A stretch of 64,000 bases of DNA from contig DATLNB010000001.1 in assembly GCA_035536995.1 (NCBI GenBank), positions 62,001-126,000 on the forward strand, read 5' to 3'. The notes under the pieces are model-generated. The model was not told the DNA's origin. It saw only the letters and a program-made list of their open reading frames with translations, and did no database searches. A program made the translations under genes and the position numbers. Position 1 is the first letter of the stretch; the number at the start of each line of letters is the position of its first letter. The stretch is from AV80 sp035536995 (GTDB lineage Bacteria; Verrucomicrobiota; Verrucomicrobiia; Chthoniobacterales; UBA10450). This document shows positions 24,567-33,251 of the stretch, in pieces.

Positions 24567-26780
24567 ATGAGTGCATCCATAAAAGCAGAAGAAGCCAACG
24601 AGCTCTACGCTGACGCCACGACGGGCGGGTACATAGCCACCATCCGCGAGGACGCCGGAATGACACAATCCCAGCTGGCGGAGGCGGTCACATTTAGCCC
24701 TGCTACGCTCTCCCGGATTGAATCCGGCGACAAACTCGCAAGCCAGGAAGAAGTGTCGTCAATCTTGGCGGCTATTGGAACCCCGAAGGCGGGGGAGCTG
24801 GCTGAATTCCTCAATCAGAACTGGGACGAAATCGCTCGACCGACATTTGACCATCCAAATCGATCAGCCCTTTGGGAGGCCAACCTTACTCTCAGAAAAG
24901 TCTCGGAACTCCGCTCTGATCCGAATCTGAAAGCGGTATTTCTCCGCCAAGTCGATCTATACGAGGAGGAGCTACGCCGCGTTACAAAGCTCTTAATCAC
25001 GCGCGACCATCAGATGGCTTTCATCGGAAGTATCGGTGTCGGAAAATCCACTGCAATCTGTAAGATGACCGGGCTCATCAGGTCGGAGGAGCCCAAGTTC
25101 GACCGGCAAATTGTGTTGGAGACTGGAGCCGGCGGAATCACCCTTTGCGAGGTCCACATCGCACAAGGGCCCCAATACGGCATTAGAATAGTACCTCGAA
25201 GCGAGGAATCGATTCGTCGGGACGTAGAAGACTTTTCGGAGTATCTCGTCGCGCAAGGGAGGCCTCCTTCGGCCAGCGCAGAATCCAATAACGAAGAAGA
25301 GACCGATACTCTGGGGCTTTCGAAAGAGGTTGTGAGGGCCATTCGTAACATGTCGGGTATGACCGAACGGCGGCGGGAACTTAATGGCCGTCGTATCCGT
25401 CTTGATCCGGCAAAGCAATTGGCAATCCATTTGGGCAACGCACAGGAACTATGCGTGCACATTTTGACGAAGATGGATTTGCTCCGACGAAATCGCCGTG
25501 ACGCGTGGTATCCCGCAAACCATCCTCACCCGCCCCACGCCTGGCTGCAGGAGATCTTTGCTGCCATCAATAATGGTCGTCACCCGGAATTCACGTTACC
25601 GCAAAAAATTGAAATTGTTCTGCCCGAATCAGTCCTTAACAGTCAGGAAATTGCGATTCGCATCGTAGACACTAAAGGCATTGACCAAACTGCCGAACGC
25701 CAAGACCTGGAGTGCCACTTTGATGATCCGCGCACGTTGGTTGTTCTCTGCAGCCGATTCAACGATGCACCTGAAGTTGCCCTACAAACACTTCTGCGCC
25801 GCGCTAAGGATTCCGGGGCTCGGGATGTAGCCCCCAAAACCATTCTTCTTGTACTGGCGCGTCCCGAGGAAGCACTCGCTGTGAAACACGATGACGGGAT
25901 CGCCGTCGAGGATGAGCAGGAAGGATTCGAGCTGAAGCGGGACCAGATCCGTTTGAGACTGAATCAGCAGGGGCTAGCCGACATTTCCGTGGAGTTTTTC
26001 AATGCGCGCGAAGAGCGACCGGATGCATTGCGAGAACTGCTCGTACGAAAGATTGAGGAGCATAGGAGTTATTTCGCCGACCGAATTAAACGCCTCTCAG
26101 AGGCCGTCGATAACTTGAGCAATAACAGGCAAGACGAACAAATTCGTTTTGTCTTTGAACATGTCATGAGTGATTTGAGCGTCTGGGTTCGAAGCAATCG
26201 GGAAATCGAACTGTCTCAGGAAGGCGTACAACGCCCCTTGGTCGCGGCGATCGACGGCACGAGATATGCCAGCACGATCCGCGCAGCTGTTCGTCGTTAT
26301 GGCGACTGGTATAATCTTGATTACTACCACCACCTGGCATTCGGCGTCCGCCGGCTGGCAGTAGAGCAAATCGGAGCGCGCATTGAAGCATTCAAAGTCA
26401 TCGTGAATAACCTTTTGGCCAACGATGAGCTGTCCCCCGCAAAGGAATTCCTCGAAGGAGTCAACAGGCGGTTAGACGTCCTGCTCGATGAAAGTTATCG
26501 CCGCATTCAATCCGCAGGACGCGAAACATTCATCCAGACTCTCGCTAAACATAGCGCGTTTTGGGATCGGTGCGATGTGAGGTGGGGGCAAGGAAGCGGC
26601 TACAGAATAGCGATTCGGGATCTCACGGATCAGGAACTTCAGAAGGAGTCGACCGAACTGGAGAACTTGCTGTTGAGTCTTTTAAGCGCGGAATGGGAAT
26701 CCATAATGACAGCAATCGAGGGAATGTTGGAAAACACGGAGGCTCGCCCATCCGTGGGTTCGTCGATACGACAGGAGTAA
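24567..26780 (+). CDS. XRE-type HTH fused to dynamin-like GTPase
   Basis: 737 residues from MSASIKAEEANEL (24567). Residues about 21-75 form an XRE helix-turn-helix (IREDAGMTQSQLAEAVTFS, TLSRIESG). A helical linker leads to the P-loop GSIGVGKST (154-162). The switch region carries DTKG (368-371), the DxxG motif of dynamin-like GTPases, and a strand with LLVLARP follows. The C-terminal ~300 residues are helical, as expected of a dynamin stalk. A KxD-like TKMD at 301-304 comes before the DxxG and so is probably not the G4 motif. Fusion of a DNA-binding domain to a dynamin-like NTPase, divergent from a nuclease operon, suggests a regulated defence or stress switch. Confidence 0.65.
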   Translation: MSASIKAEEANELYADATTGGYIATIREDAGMTQSQLAEAVTFSPATLSRIESGDKLASQEEVSSILAAIGTPKAGELAEFLNQNWDEIARPTFDHPNRSALWEANLTLRKVSELRSDPNLKAVFLRQVDLYEEELRRVTKLLITRDHQMAFIGSIGVGKSTAICKMTGLIRSEEPKFDRQIVLETGAGGITLCEVHIAQGPQYGIRIVPRSEESIRRDVEDFSEYLVAQGRPPSASAESNNEEETDTLGLSKEVVRAIRNMSGMTERRRELNGRRIRLDPAKQLAIHLGNAQELCVHILTKMDLLRRNRRDAWYPANHPHPPHAWLQEIFAAINNGRHPEFTLPQKIEIVLPESVLNSQEIAIRIVDTKGIDQTAERQDLECHFDDPRTLVVLCSRFNDAPEVALQTLLRRAKDSGARDVAPKTILLVLARPEEALAVKHDDGIAVEDEQEGFELKRDQIRLRLNQQGLADISVEFFNAREERPDALRELLVRKIEEHRSYFADRIKRLSEAVDNLSNNRQDEQIRFVFEHVMSDLSVWVRSNREIELSQEGVQRPLVAAIDGTRYASTIRAAVRRYGDWYNLDYYHHLAFGVRRLAVEQIGARIEAFKVIVNNLLANDELSPAKEFLEGVNRRLDVLLDESYRRIQSAGRETFIQTLAKHSAFWDRCDVRWGQGSGYRIAIRDLTDQELQKESTELENLLLSLLSAEWESIMTAIEGMLENTEARPSVGSSIRQE

Positions 26781-26860
26781 GGACACGCCAGATGAAACAG
26801 TAATCGTCGAGAGACGACAGCTTGCCATCGAGAGGCCGTGGAGCGAGCGCGTGATCGTGA

Positions 26861-27103
26861 TCACGCTGTCTCAATCACCCGATTGAATCTTTTCGGCATG
26901 GTTGGAGCCTTTGCAAATTCTCCGGCCGCAGCGCGTGCGTTGAACCGTGCGACCTCCGACCGCAGGATGTAGCGGCGTCCGCAGATGTTGATTGTGCTCA
27001 GCATCTTCATATTGCGCCAGCGCCATATTGTGGCCGACGACACGCCCATCTGTTCGGTAAATTTGTCGAGCGACATCATTGGTTCAGGATCAGGTAGGTT
27101 CAT
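26861..27103 (-). CDS. Excisionase-like HTH protein
   Basis: 80 residues from MNLPDPEPMMSLDKF; MMSL eight codons later is an alternative. A MerR/excisionase-type winged helix is visible: MGVSSATIWRWRN is the HTH, followed by the GRRYILRSEVARF wing and helix. It is divergent from the HTH gene at 27174, and the ~70-base spacer is a likely shared promoter. Its 3' end is the parent of the remnants at 11.1 and 21.7 kb. Such proteins direct recombinase directionality or repress element genes. Confidence 0.65.
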   Translation of the reverse strand: MNLPDPEPMMSLDKFTEQMGVSSATIWRWRNMKMLSTINICGRRYILRSEVARFNARAAAGEFAKAPTMPKRFNRVIETA

Positions 27104-27173
27104 CCTAAAAGGTAAGATTTTCAGAGATTGCGAGCAAGATTGTGAGGCGGTGCCTGTCGTAGATCGTTTGATC

Positions 27174-27605
27174 ATGGACATCAATGTTGAACGACTGCCG
27201 ACAGATTTTATTGCCGCGAGTCATGTCGCTCGCGTGGCTATTCAGCTAGCGAACATTGGTATGAGCAAGCCCGAGCAGGAACTGAGTCGGGCGTGGAGAC
27301 TGATTGTGGCCGCGAGAGGAATGGTTCGAGAACATGCGGCTTTCCGTCCCCTGTCGACAGAGCACCCTAAGCCTACCGAACAACCCGAGGCGGAGTTTGT
27401 GTCGCTGCCCGGCCCTGGCAAGCGATGTCCGATTAGCGGTCTTTCGCGCTCGACGCTGTATCAACTCGCGGCTCTCGGAAAAATCAGAATGATCTCCCTT
27501 CGCCGTGAGGGCAACGCTCGCGGGAAAAGGCTAGTCGCGGTTGAGTCTGTGAGGCACTATCTTCGAATGTTGGACGCGCAACAGAACCCGCCCGATTCGG
27601 CATAG
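27174..27605 (+). CDS. Small HTH DNA-binding protein
   Basis: 143 residues from MDINVERLPTDF; the frame is open further upstream into the divergent gene. The C-terminal half carries EFVSLPGPGKRCPISGLSR and a helix TLYQLAALGKI, a MerR/excisionase-like pattern that starts with a 'LPxPGxxCPxSGLSR' box common in Verrucomicrobiota. It is paired head to head with another HTH gene and is probably part of an integrated-element regulatory region. Confidence 0.6.
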   Translation: MDINVERLPTDFIAASHVARVAIQLANIGMSKPEQELSRAWRLIVAARGMVREHAAFRPLSTEHPKPTEQPEAEFVSLPGPGKRCPISGLSRSTLYQLAALGKIRMISLRREGNARGKRLVAVESVRHYLRMLDAQQNPPDSA

Positions 27606-27670
27606 TCGAATCCGCAGGATCAGTTAGGAAGCAATTTCTCGAATTTCGCGCTCCAGCAAAGAGAGCTTGG

Positions 27671-28220
27671 TTAGGTCTTTTTAGTGCTCTCAAGTGCCCA
27701 CTCGATCACCGCCAAATCAAGCCTGTCGCCAAGCAGCGCACGAGCAACCCCTGGCAAATGAATGCTGCGTCTTGCTGAGCCGATCTTTGCCTCTGACTTT
27801 GGCTTCACGCATCGCGATACGACCGTCAGGAAACAAGGCAACGACATCCGGAAGGCCGCCCCACCGGCGTCCGTTGGCGACGTAGAGTTGCTGTAGAACT
27901 TCAGCAAGCTCTCCTGCCGGCTGAACCGCGAATAAAATCGGCGACATGAACACGGGTCGGCGACCCCAACACTCTGTCCACAAAACTGAGACCGCACCCT
28001 CGGCAAGCAGCTCGCGTGCGATCGCCGCCCCAACCGGAATGATGTCGTCGTCGAACTCCACGTAGTGCTCCCACTGCGCTGCTGTCGTGGGCGCGTCGTG
28101 CCACCGCTGTCCCGCTTTCAGGCGATAAGTTTTGCGGTACGGCAGCCGCGTGGCGTGGCGAATCCAATCACGCTGCAAAACCGCAACCTGATCATCGCCC
28201 CAGAGGATCGTCGCTAACAT
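27671..28220 (-). pseudogene. VRR-NUC nuclease gene with one frameshift
   Basis: The first frame (start 28220) gives ~155 good residues. P124-D125 in GGLPDVVALFPDG, E139-A-K141 in AMREAKVRGKD and Q152 in LSKTQHSF form the VRR-NUC core. It then derails to a stop at 27717. The expected tail (VARALLGDRLDLAVIEWAL) continues in another frame to the stop at 27671. The change falls in a GGGG run near 27750. The core is intact, so a polymerase slip, a programmed shift or a sequencing error could each restore a full product. A decayed paralogue lies at 52298-52678. Confidence 0.6.
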
Positions 28221-28232
28221 AGGGGTAAAGAG

Positions 28233-29192
28233 TTATGATCGCTTTGCCGAATCCCCCAAATTGCGAAGAACTAATTGAGTCTCTCCAGATTTAGTTAGCT
28301 TATGCATTTCAAGAGACAGCTTCCTGTCGAGCGCATCGAAAATGAACGCCGCAGTTTGAGAAATCACCTCGCCGGAATCGGCTAGCACGTATTCCAAACT
28401 GCGCTGCAGCGGAATTTCCGTCCGTGTGACCTCGAGTTCGCCTTCGAACACTATTTCGCTGATTCGGACGGGGCCGTGTTTTGTATCTACCGTGAAATAA
28501 TCAATATCGTCTGGATAAATCACCCTCATCTTTAGCAATCGCGCCCTTCCGTTGGGAACAACCTCCTCAAAAAGCTCAGGTCTGGAGACAAGCTCGGCTT
28601 GGAACGCGGTGTTTACCGTGACCAGTTGGTTCGTCCGTACAGTCCTCAGTATTGGTTGATCAGTGCGAAGTTGGGCTAATATCTCTTTGAGAGCCTGCGA
28701 GCGTTCTTCCTGTTCATCTGGAGGCGTGTAGAAGGTCGCGTGACAAAGGCGACGTAATTGTTGAAAATAAGGAAGAGTTTGAACTTTCAACCATTCCGCG
28801 AAATGCTCCGCCGTCAGGGACCGCACCTCCCTTACCTCTATTCCTTGCTGCTCCGCAAGCTCTAGTGCGCCCGCAGAAAATCCAGTGGTCGAAACTGCAG
28901 TCACCTTGTTGAACCCGGAGGCAGTGCGTCGTCCAATCAGCTGCTCAATCCACTCGCGTGGCGCCGACCCGTCGCTGGGGCGGTCGCGGCACTCGATTAG
29001 CCACGCTAAGTCGGTAGTGCCAAGTCTGCCCTTCACTTGAATGTCGAATTCAGCCGTTTGTATGTGTTGCGCATTATAAACGCGCTCGTTTGTCGTAACA
29101 TGGAAACCAGAGGGCAGATGAAACTTCTCAATCAGGGCCACCAAACCCTCCAACTCTTTTCCGGTATTACGCATCAGCGGCTCAGGAGTCAT
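28233..29192 (-). CDS. Mrr-like restriction endonuclease-fold protein
   Basis: 319 residues from MTPEPLMRNTGKEL; a Met 22 codons upstream precedes unlikely sequence. The N-terminal domain reads GLVALIEKF, then D50 in AEFDIQVKGR and E67-C-R69 in WLIECRDR, i.e. a PD-(D/E)XK core whose Lys is replaced by Arg. WIEQLIGRR and KVTAVSTTGFSAGALELAE follow, as in Mrr-like proteins. The Arg variant recurs in this family and need not mean inactivity. The gene ends 13 bases before the VRR-NUC gene starts. Predicted DNA nuclease of a defence operon. Confidence 0.6.
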   Translation of the reverse strand: MTPEPLMRNTGKELEGLVALIEKFHLPSGFHVTTNERVYNAQHIQTAEFDIQVKGRLGTTDLAWLIECRDRPSDGSAPREWIEQLIGRRTASGFNKVTAVSTTGFSAGALELAEQQGIEVREVRSLTAEHFAEWLKVQTLPYFQQLRRLCHATFYTPPDEQEERSQALKEILAQLRTDQPILRTVRTNQLVTVNTAFQAELVSRPELFEEVVPNGRARLLKMRVIYPDDIDYFTVDTKHGPVRISEIVFEGELEVTRTEIPLQRSLEYVLADSGEVISQTAAFIFDALDRKLSLEMHKLTKSGETQLVLRNLGDSAKRS

Positions 29193-29283
29193 GTGGAAAT
29201 AAGTTGTTGGCGGCGGCGACTTCCCTCCCCTTGCGAGAAAGAGCCCAAAACGCACCACCAGTCGCGGGTTCCGTCCTGTCGGC

Positions 29284-29718
29284 CTATCGAAGATCGTTCA
29301 CGAGCCGATCGATGAGCCGCAAAAAAGTCTGCGTCGACACTGGGACATGAGTACAAAGCTCCCCCTCAGTAAGTCCATAATCTGCTTTTGCGAGCAGCCT
29401 CACAACCTTCTGCTCCTCCCGCGTGAGTGAACGAAACAATCGAGCCTCGGGAGACCGTCTGATAATCCAACGGAACAATCTGATGCCTGCGATCGACAAA
29501 CAGACGGCGCCCGCAATGATCGTCCATCCGCGTATGGGAACATCGCTGGCCCCAAACGCTAGGAGACCTTTGGCCAGGGCTCCAATCCACTCACGAAATG
29601 CTGGGACGACGAGCGCTACGAAACTGACGATCAAGGCGACTAATAGCCCCTTGCACACGCCTAAGAACAACTCTCGTCTTTCCTTTTTAGTCGGCCGCAA
29701 CTCTGTCAATTTAAACAT
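29284..29718 (-). CDS. Membrane protein with C-terminal winged helix
   Basis: 144 residues from ATG 29718 (a TTG one codon before is possible). Two transmembrane helices (about 20-40 and 62-86) are followed by a ~55-residue winged-HTH region (LTREEQKVVRLLAKADYGLTE, then ELCTHVPVSTQTFLRL). A membrane-tethered DNA-binding sensor or regulator is plausible. It sits between the GHKL ATPase and Mrr-like genes on the same strand. Confidence 0.55.
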   Translation of the reverse strand: MFKLTELRPTKKERRELFLGVCKGLLVALIVSFVALVVPAFREWIGALAKGLLAFGASDVPIRGWTIIAGAVCLSIAGIRLFRWIIRRSPEARLFRSLTREEQKVVRLLAKADYGLTEGELCTHVPVSTQTFLRLIDRLVNDLR

Positions 29719-29781
29719 CAATTACGGTTACAAAGATGCGATGAGAGGGACTGGTTAGGACCTTCGCCTTCTCATTGATTT

Positions 29782-31617
29782 TTAGGCAGCCTGTAGCTTT
29801 CCTAGCTTCGAGCCGAGCTCCCGTTTGATGCTGTTATTGACGTGATATCGCTGCATAACGGCGGCGGTGAGCGATTCTTCGGATAGTGCCGCCTGTATCG
29901 CGCGTAAATCCCACTCCTTCGAGCCTTGAAGCGCTTGGACTCCAACGACGGTCTCAACCAAAGCTTGCTCAAACCACGTGCGCACAACGTCTTCAACTGT
30001 GTTTTTAATCGCTTCGCTCCCGCCGAATTCCGCGTGCCACCGTTTAACCATATCTGAAAAGACACGGAAATCCGCGTTGATCAGCAGGAGGTTCTGTTCA
30101 CTCAGAAATTTTGCCGCCCGGTCTTCTAAGTCATTGGGCTCCCGGGTGCAATCTTTCACACTAATCCATTTCCAAGTAGGAAAGGGATCTGGATGAACCT
30201 TGGTGCCAGCAACTCCATCCTTCCTCTCGAACAAGGTGTACACATTGCCGACTTTGCTCCCTTTGCCTCCGTGCGACGTGGATGTGGTTTCGGTCCCAGC
30301 TTCGGGTCCCGCTTGCTTGCGGCGAGATATCCCCCCGCCCCTCACGTGCTGTTCGTCATCGATCAGCAGGTCTCCCGACGGACTGGGACGGTACCGGCTA
30401 ATTTTAAAGAGGTCGATTATCGATTTTAGTCGATCGCGAACAGTTTGAGAATGATCGCGCATCGACGAGGCGGCGGCTTTTTGCGCAATAAACTCTTCGA
30501 TCTCGCTTGGCATTTTGGCGCGAAATTCCGCCGCCCAATCCGCCCACGGCAAAGATTCGTTGTTTAGAAGTAAACTCGTGCGCGCGGTATTGGTTGTCAG
30601 CCCAGATGTCGCTCCGCCGGCGGGTTCGATATAAAGGACAACCTGCCTGGTGCCGAATATTACGCCGAACAACTGCAGCCGCGCTGTGCCACCGCGTCCA
30701 GTCGCAAGTTCATACAGTTCTTCTTGGTACAGTGCCGCCACATGACCAGAAGAAGCGTAATAATTCTCGTCCTGATTTAAGGCGTCAGAATCCTGCAAGA
30801 TCCACCAATGCGCGGCAGCGTCATTCAATTGAACCGATCCCGACGCGGCGGCGTGGTCACGAAGATAATGTGCTTGCCCGGTCACTGTGCGCATTTTATT
30901 GCGCGCGCCGTCGCTTCTTGGGTGTTCCCACCCTTCACGCGCTTTTACATTGATCCCACTTGGAAATCGAAAGAACCGCGTGTTTAGGTATTTTGCAATC
31001 CACCGCGACGGCGACGCGACTCCGACCGGAGCTTTCATTGTATTGTCATCCTCGGAGTTTCCTAGGAGCACGATCATCGTTCCATGCTCGGCTATTTGCT
31101 CTGGTTTAACCGTGTCCTCCAATTCCAAATACTCTCCGTAAGTTCCATCACCCCTCGTGATTTGTTTGAGTCCGTACACCCCGTCCTCGGGGTTTCTCCA
31201 AAGATGAATCATGGAGCCACGACCGCCTTTCCACGAAAGATAAAGCATTCCCTCGTGATTTCGCGTAGCGGCCGCAATCTTAGCTCCGACACCGTAGTTG
31301 CCCGTCAGGGATTGCTCCGACGTGGAAGATGAAAGCTTGTTGATATGCTCTACCATCTCAATACCACTCATCCCGTCTCCGGTGTCAATCACACACAGCT
31401 TCAGAACTCCTGCTAGATCGTAGGTCGTCCAGTCAACGTCCCATAGAACCTGTCCCGGTAAACCGGTGCGCTGAATTGCTTCGATTGCATTCTGCGTCAG
31501 CTCCCGCAGAAATTGAAGTGGGTGGCAGTCTTGCCCGAGCCGGTCCAAGAGAAAACCGGTGTTTTTTACTGTCATCGGCGTGGTCTTAGCCCCGCCCGAA
31601 CTTTTGAATCCAAACAT
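29782..31617 (-). CDS. GHKL-family ATPase (Hsp90/MutL/MORC-like fold)
   Basis: 611 residues. The GHKL ATP site is clear: N-box LTQNAIEAI (about 40-48), G1 VIDTGDGMSG (about 76-85), G2 GNYGVGAKIAA (about 107-117). A strong Shine-Dalgarno (GGAGGGC) precedes the ATG. The rest is a long mixed domain with no second motif that I recognise. Stand-alone GHKL ATPases next to nucleases occur in several bacterial defence systems. Here it is the first gene of a minus-strand run with the membrane HTH, Mrr-like and VRR-NUC genes. Confidence 0.65.
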   Translation of the reverse strand: MFGFKSSGGAKTTPMTVKNTGFLLDRLGQDCHPLQFLRELTQNAIEAIQRTGLPGQVLWDVDWTTYDLAGVLKLCVIDTGDGMSGIEMVEHINKLSSSTSEQSLTGNYGVGAKIAAATRNHEGMLYLSWKGGRGSMIHLWRNPEDGVYGLKQITRGDGTYGEYLELEDTVKPEQIAEHGTMIVLLGNSEDDNTMKAPVGVASPSRWIAKYLNTRFFRFPSGINVKAREGWEHPRSDGARNKMRTVTGQAHYLRDHAAASGSVQLNDAAAHWWILQDSDALNQDENYYASSGHVAALYQEELYELATGRGGTARLQLFGVIFGTRQVVLYIEPAGGATSGLTTNTARTSLLLNNESLPWADWAAEFRAKMPSEIEEFIAQKAAASSMRDHSQTVRDRLKSIIDLFKISRYRPSPSGDLLIDDEQHVRGGGISRRKQAGPEAGTETTSTSHGGKGSKVGNVYTLFERKDGVAGTKVHPDPFPTWKWISVKDCTREPNDLEDRAAKFLSEQNLLLINADFRVFSDMVKRWHAEFGGSEAIKNTVEDVVRTWFEQALVETVVGVQALQGSKEWDLRAIQAALSEESLTAAVMQRYHVNNSIKRELGSKLGKLQAA

Positions 31618-31950
31618 TTTGCCCTCCTATCCAGAGTAGTGGTTCTTACGACCACTCTGTAAAGGTTGCTTCCTTGCCCCGGCTTCTTAGTAGGTGGATG
31701 ATCAGCGACCAATCAGCCGTTTGAGGAAGTGACAAACGGTCGCACGATTGGCCCTATTCGCAAGTCGCAAAGGGTGGGCTTGTACGCCATGCTTTAATGG
31801 ATGTCTATGGATGAACCACCCTTCGCCGCAAAACAAAATCCCCCAAGGTAGGGATGTTGTTCTCGCACCAGCACGAACAAAAGACGGCGCGCCCCGCTCC
31901 GGCGCTTACTAAAGCGGTTCCGACTTTGCGCGAACCGTGTGACGCTCTGC
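31618..31950. promoter_or_regulatory. Upstream region of the GHKL operon with a dyad
   Basis: 333 bases without a gene. About 20 bases upstream of the GHKL start there is an inverted repeat AGTGGT-tcttacg-ACCACT (31638-31656), which could be an operator or the foot of a leader hairpin. Nothing else is recognised. Confidence 0.4.
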
Positions 31951-32250
31951 CTATGCTGACCAAGCTGCATCGAAGTTGATCGGCAGCGTTCCGTAACGCT
32001 CAGCGAGTTCTCGGGCGAACATTTGAACAGCCCAGTATTCGTCCCGTGTCATACCGTCGAGCTTGCGAATTATTGGGCACCCGGCGCGAAGCTTGGTGAG
32101 ATGATCCATCACCAGCGAATCGATCGGTAAATGCAAAAAGAATTTGGTGCGATGCCAACCATGTTCTGAAAACACCTCGCGGTTCGAGACGATTTCATAA
32201 ACGACGAAGTTGAGGAGCTTAGCGAAATAGCCCCACCGAACGGATTTCAA
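31951..32250 (-). CDS. Small hypothetical protein
   Basis: 99 residues, helical, with patches LLNFVVYEIV, FFLHLPIDSLVMDHL and MFARELAERYG. The stop of the next upstream gene is about 30 bases away, so the two probably share a transcript. The family is not recognised. Confidence 0.5.
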   Translation of the reverse strand: MKSVRWGYFAKLLNFVVYEIVSNREVFSEHGWHRTKFFLHLPIDSLVMDHLTKLRAGCPIIRKLDGMTRDEYWAVQMFARELAERYGTLPINFDAAWSA

Positions 32251-32281
32251 CTTTTGGTTTTGCTTAACGAACGGTCGCCAT

Positions 32282-32503
32282 TTATTCGAGACGACGTTGT
32301 TTCAGCCATTCGTCGTATGCATTCTGCGATCGGAGTGAGTACAACAAGGCCGGCGTTACGGCTTGGAAAACCTTTTCCTGGAGGTCTGAGTTGGTGCCCT
32401 TGGCGAATAGACGGGCCATCGACCCCTTTTCCGCAACGAATTTGATCCGGCGACGGATCAGGGCCTGGACGATTTGCTGCTCCGTAAAAACTGAATCACC
32501 CAT
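32282..32503 (-). CDS. Small hypothetical protein
   Basis: 73 residues: MGDSVFTEQQIVQALIRRR, then helical segments ending YDEWLKQRRLE. The strongly charged helical character could be DNA- or RNA-binding, but no HTH signature is complete. It is co-directional with the 99-residue gene downstream. Confidence 0.45.
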   Translation of the reverse strand: MGDSVFTEQQIVQALIRRRIKFVAEKGSMARLFAKGTNSDLQEKVFQAVTPALLYSLRSQNAYDEWLKQRRLE

Positions 32504-32557
32504 TTTCGAGTTACACGTAACGAAGAGTCTCGTTCCGACGGTGGCGAAATTTCCGGG

Positions 32558-33049
32558 TTAAATCCGGCCGCGCCCCTTTAGGTCGTTCAGGACATCGCGC
32601 AAGGCGTTCAACCGTTGAAGAACGATCGGGCGATGATTGTTGAGAGCCGTGTTGAACGTACTCCGCTCGCCCGGAGTACGATTCTCCTCCGTAACTACAA
32701 CGTCGCAGGTTTGGTTGTGCAATGTTCCGTGCGGGAGATCAACAGTTCCGCCGGGGGCATCAAACATGACCTTCGCCAAGAACAGGGTCATGTCGACAGG
32801 CCTGTGCAGCGGCAGCTCCTCCGCTTGCCGCGTCCATTTGGTGCCGGTGTGGCGCATCGTTTTGATTGACGCGTCATATGGGTCGTACTGAGCCAAGCCG
32901 ACGCTGAGGTACTGAACATCTGTGCTACCGGCGAAGGGACCGTCGAACGCGTCATAAGGTAGCGCGAAAACGGGTGTATGATCGAGATGCTGCGGCAAGG
33001 CGTGGCGCGGGGTGACTGACGGTGTGCGCGGAATCGTGTTGAAGGGCAT
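32558..33049 (-). CDS. Conserved-looking hypothetical next to the TerY-P triad
   Basis: 163 residues. Motif-like segments include FALPYDAFDGPFAGSTDVQYL, GLAQYDPYD, IKTMRHTGTKWTRQ and LPLHRPVDMTLFLAKV, which look highly conserved. The C-terminus is helical (LQRLNALRDVLNDLKGRG). I cannot name the function. It is divergent from the vWA gene at 33252 and probably associated with that triad. Confidence 0.55.
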   Translation of the reverse strand: MPFNTIPRTPSVTPRHALPQHLDHTPVFALPYDAFDGPFAGSTDVQYLSVGLAQYDPYDASIKTMRHTGTKWTRQAEELPLHRPVDMTLFLAKVMFDAPGGTVDLPHGTLHNQTCDVVVTEENRTPGERSTFNTALNNHRPIVLQRLNALRDVLNDLKGRGRI

Positions 33050-33058
33050 GCAGTAACC

Positions 33059-33083
33059 TTACTAAATTCACTATAATTAGTAA
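33059..33083. promoter_or_regulatory. Dyad with TATAAT in the divergent promoter region
   Basis: TTACTAAATT and AATTAGTAA (9-base arms with one bulge) flank CACTAT; a TATAAT hexamer lies at 33072-33077. It is in the ~200-base spacer between the 163-residue gene and the vWA gene. It could be an operator over the promoter of either gene. No convincing -35 box is found. Confidence 0.4.
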
Positions 33084-33251
33084 AGGACAATTCCACACCG
33101 CGGTTGCGGGAATAAACCCGTCCAGCAATGCGGGAAGCGCCATATTCGGGGGCAACGATTTCCGCTTACTGCGTGTCGGCACACGGAGCTTGTCTGTTCG
33201 CCGGGACCATGGCATGGTCGCAACCGCCTTCCCCAAATCACTCATTCGCCC

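Noticed and set aside
24567..26780. TKMD at residues 301-304 of the XRE-GTPase as a G4 motif
   Set aside because: It lies before the DxxG motif, the wrong order for a GTPase G4.
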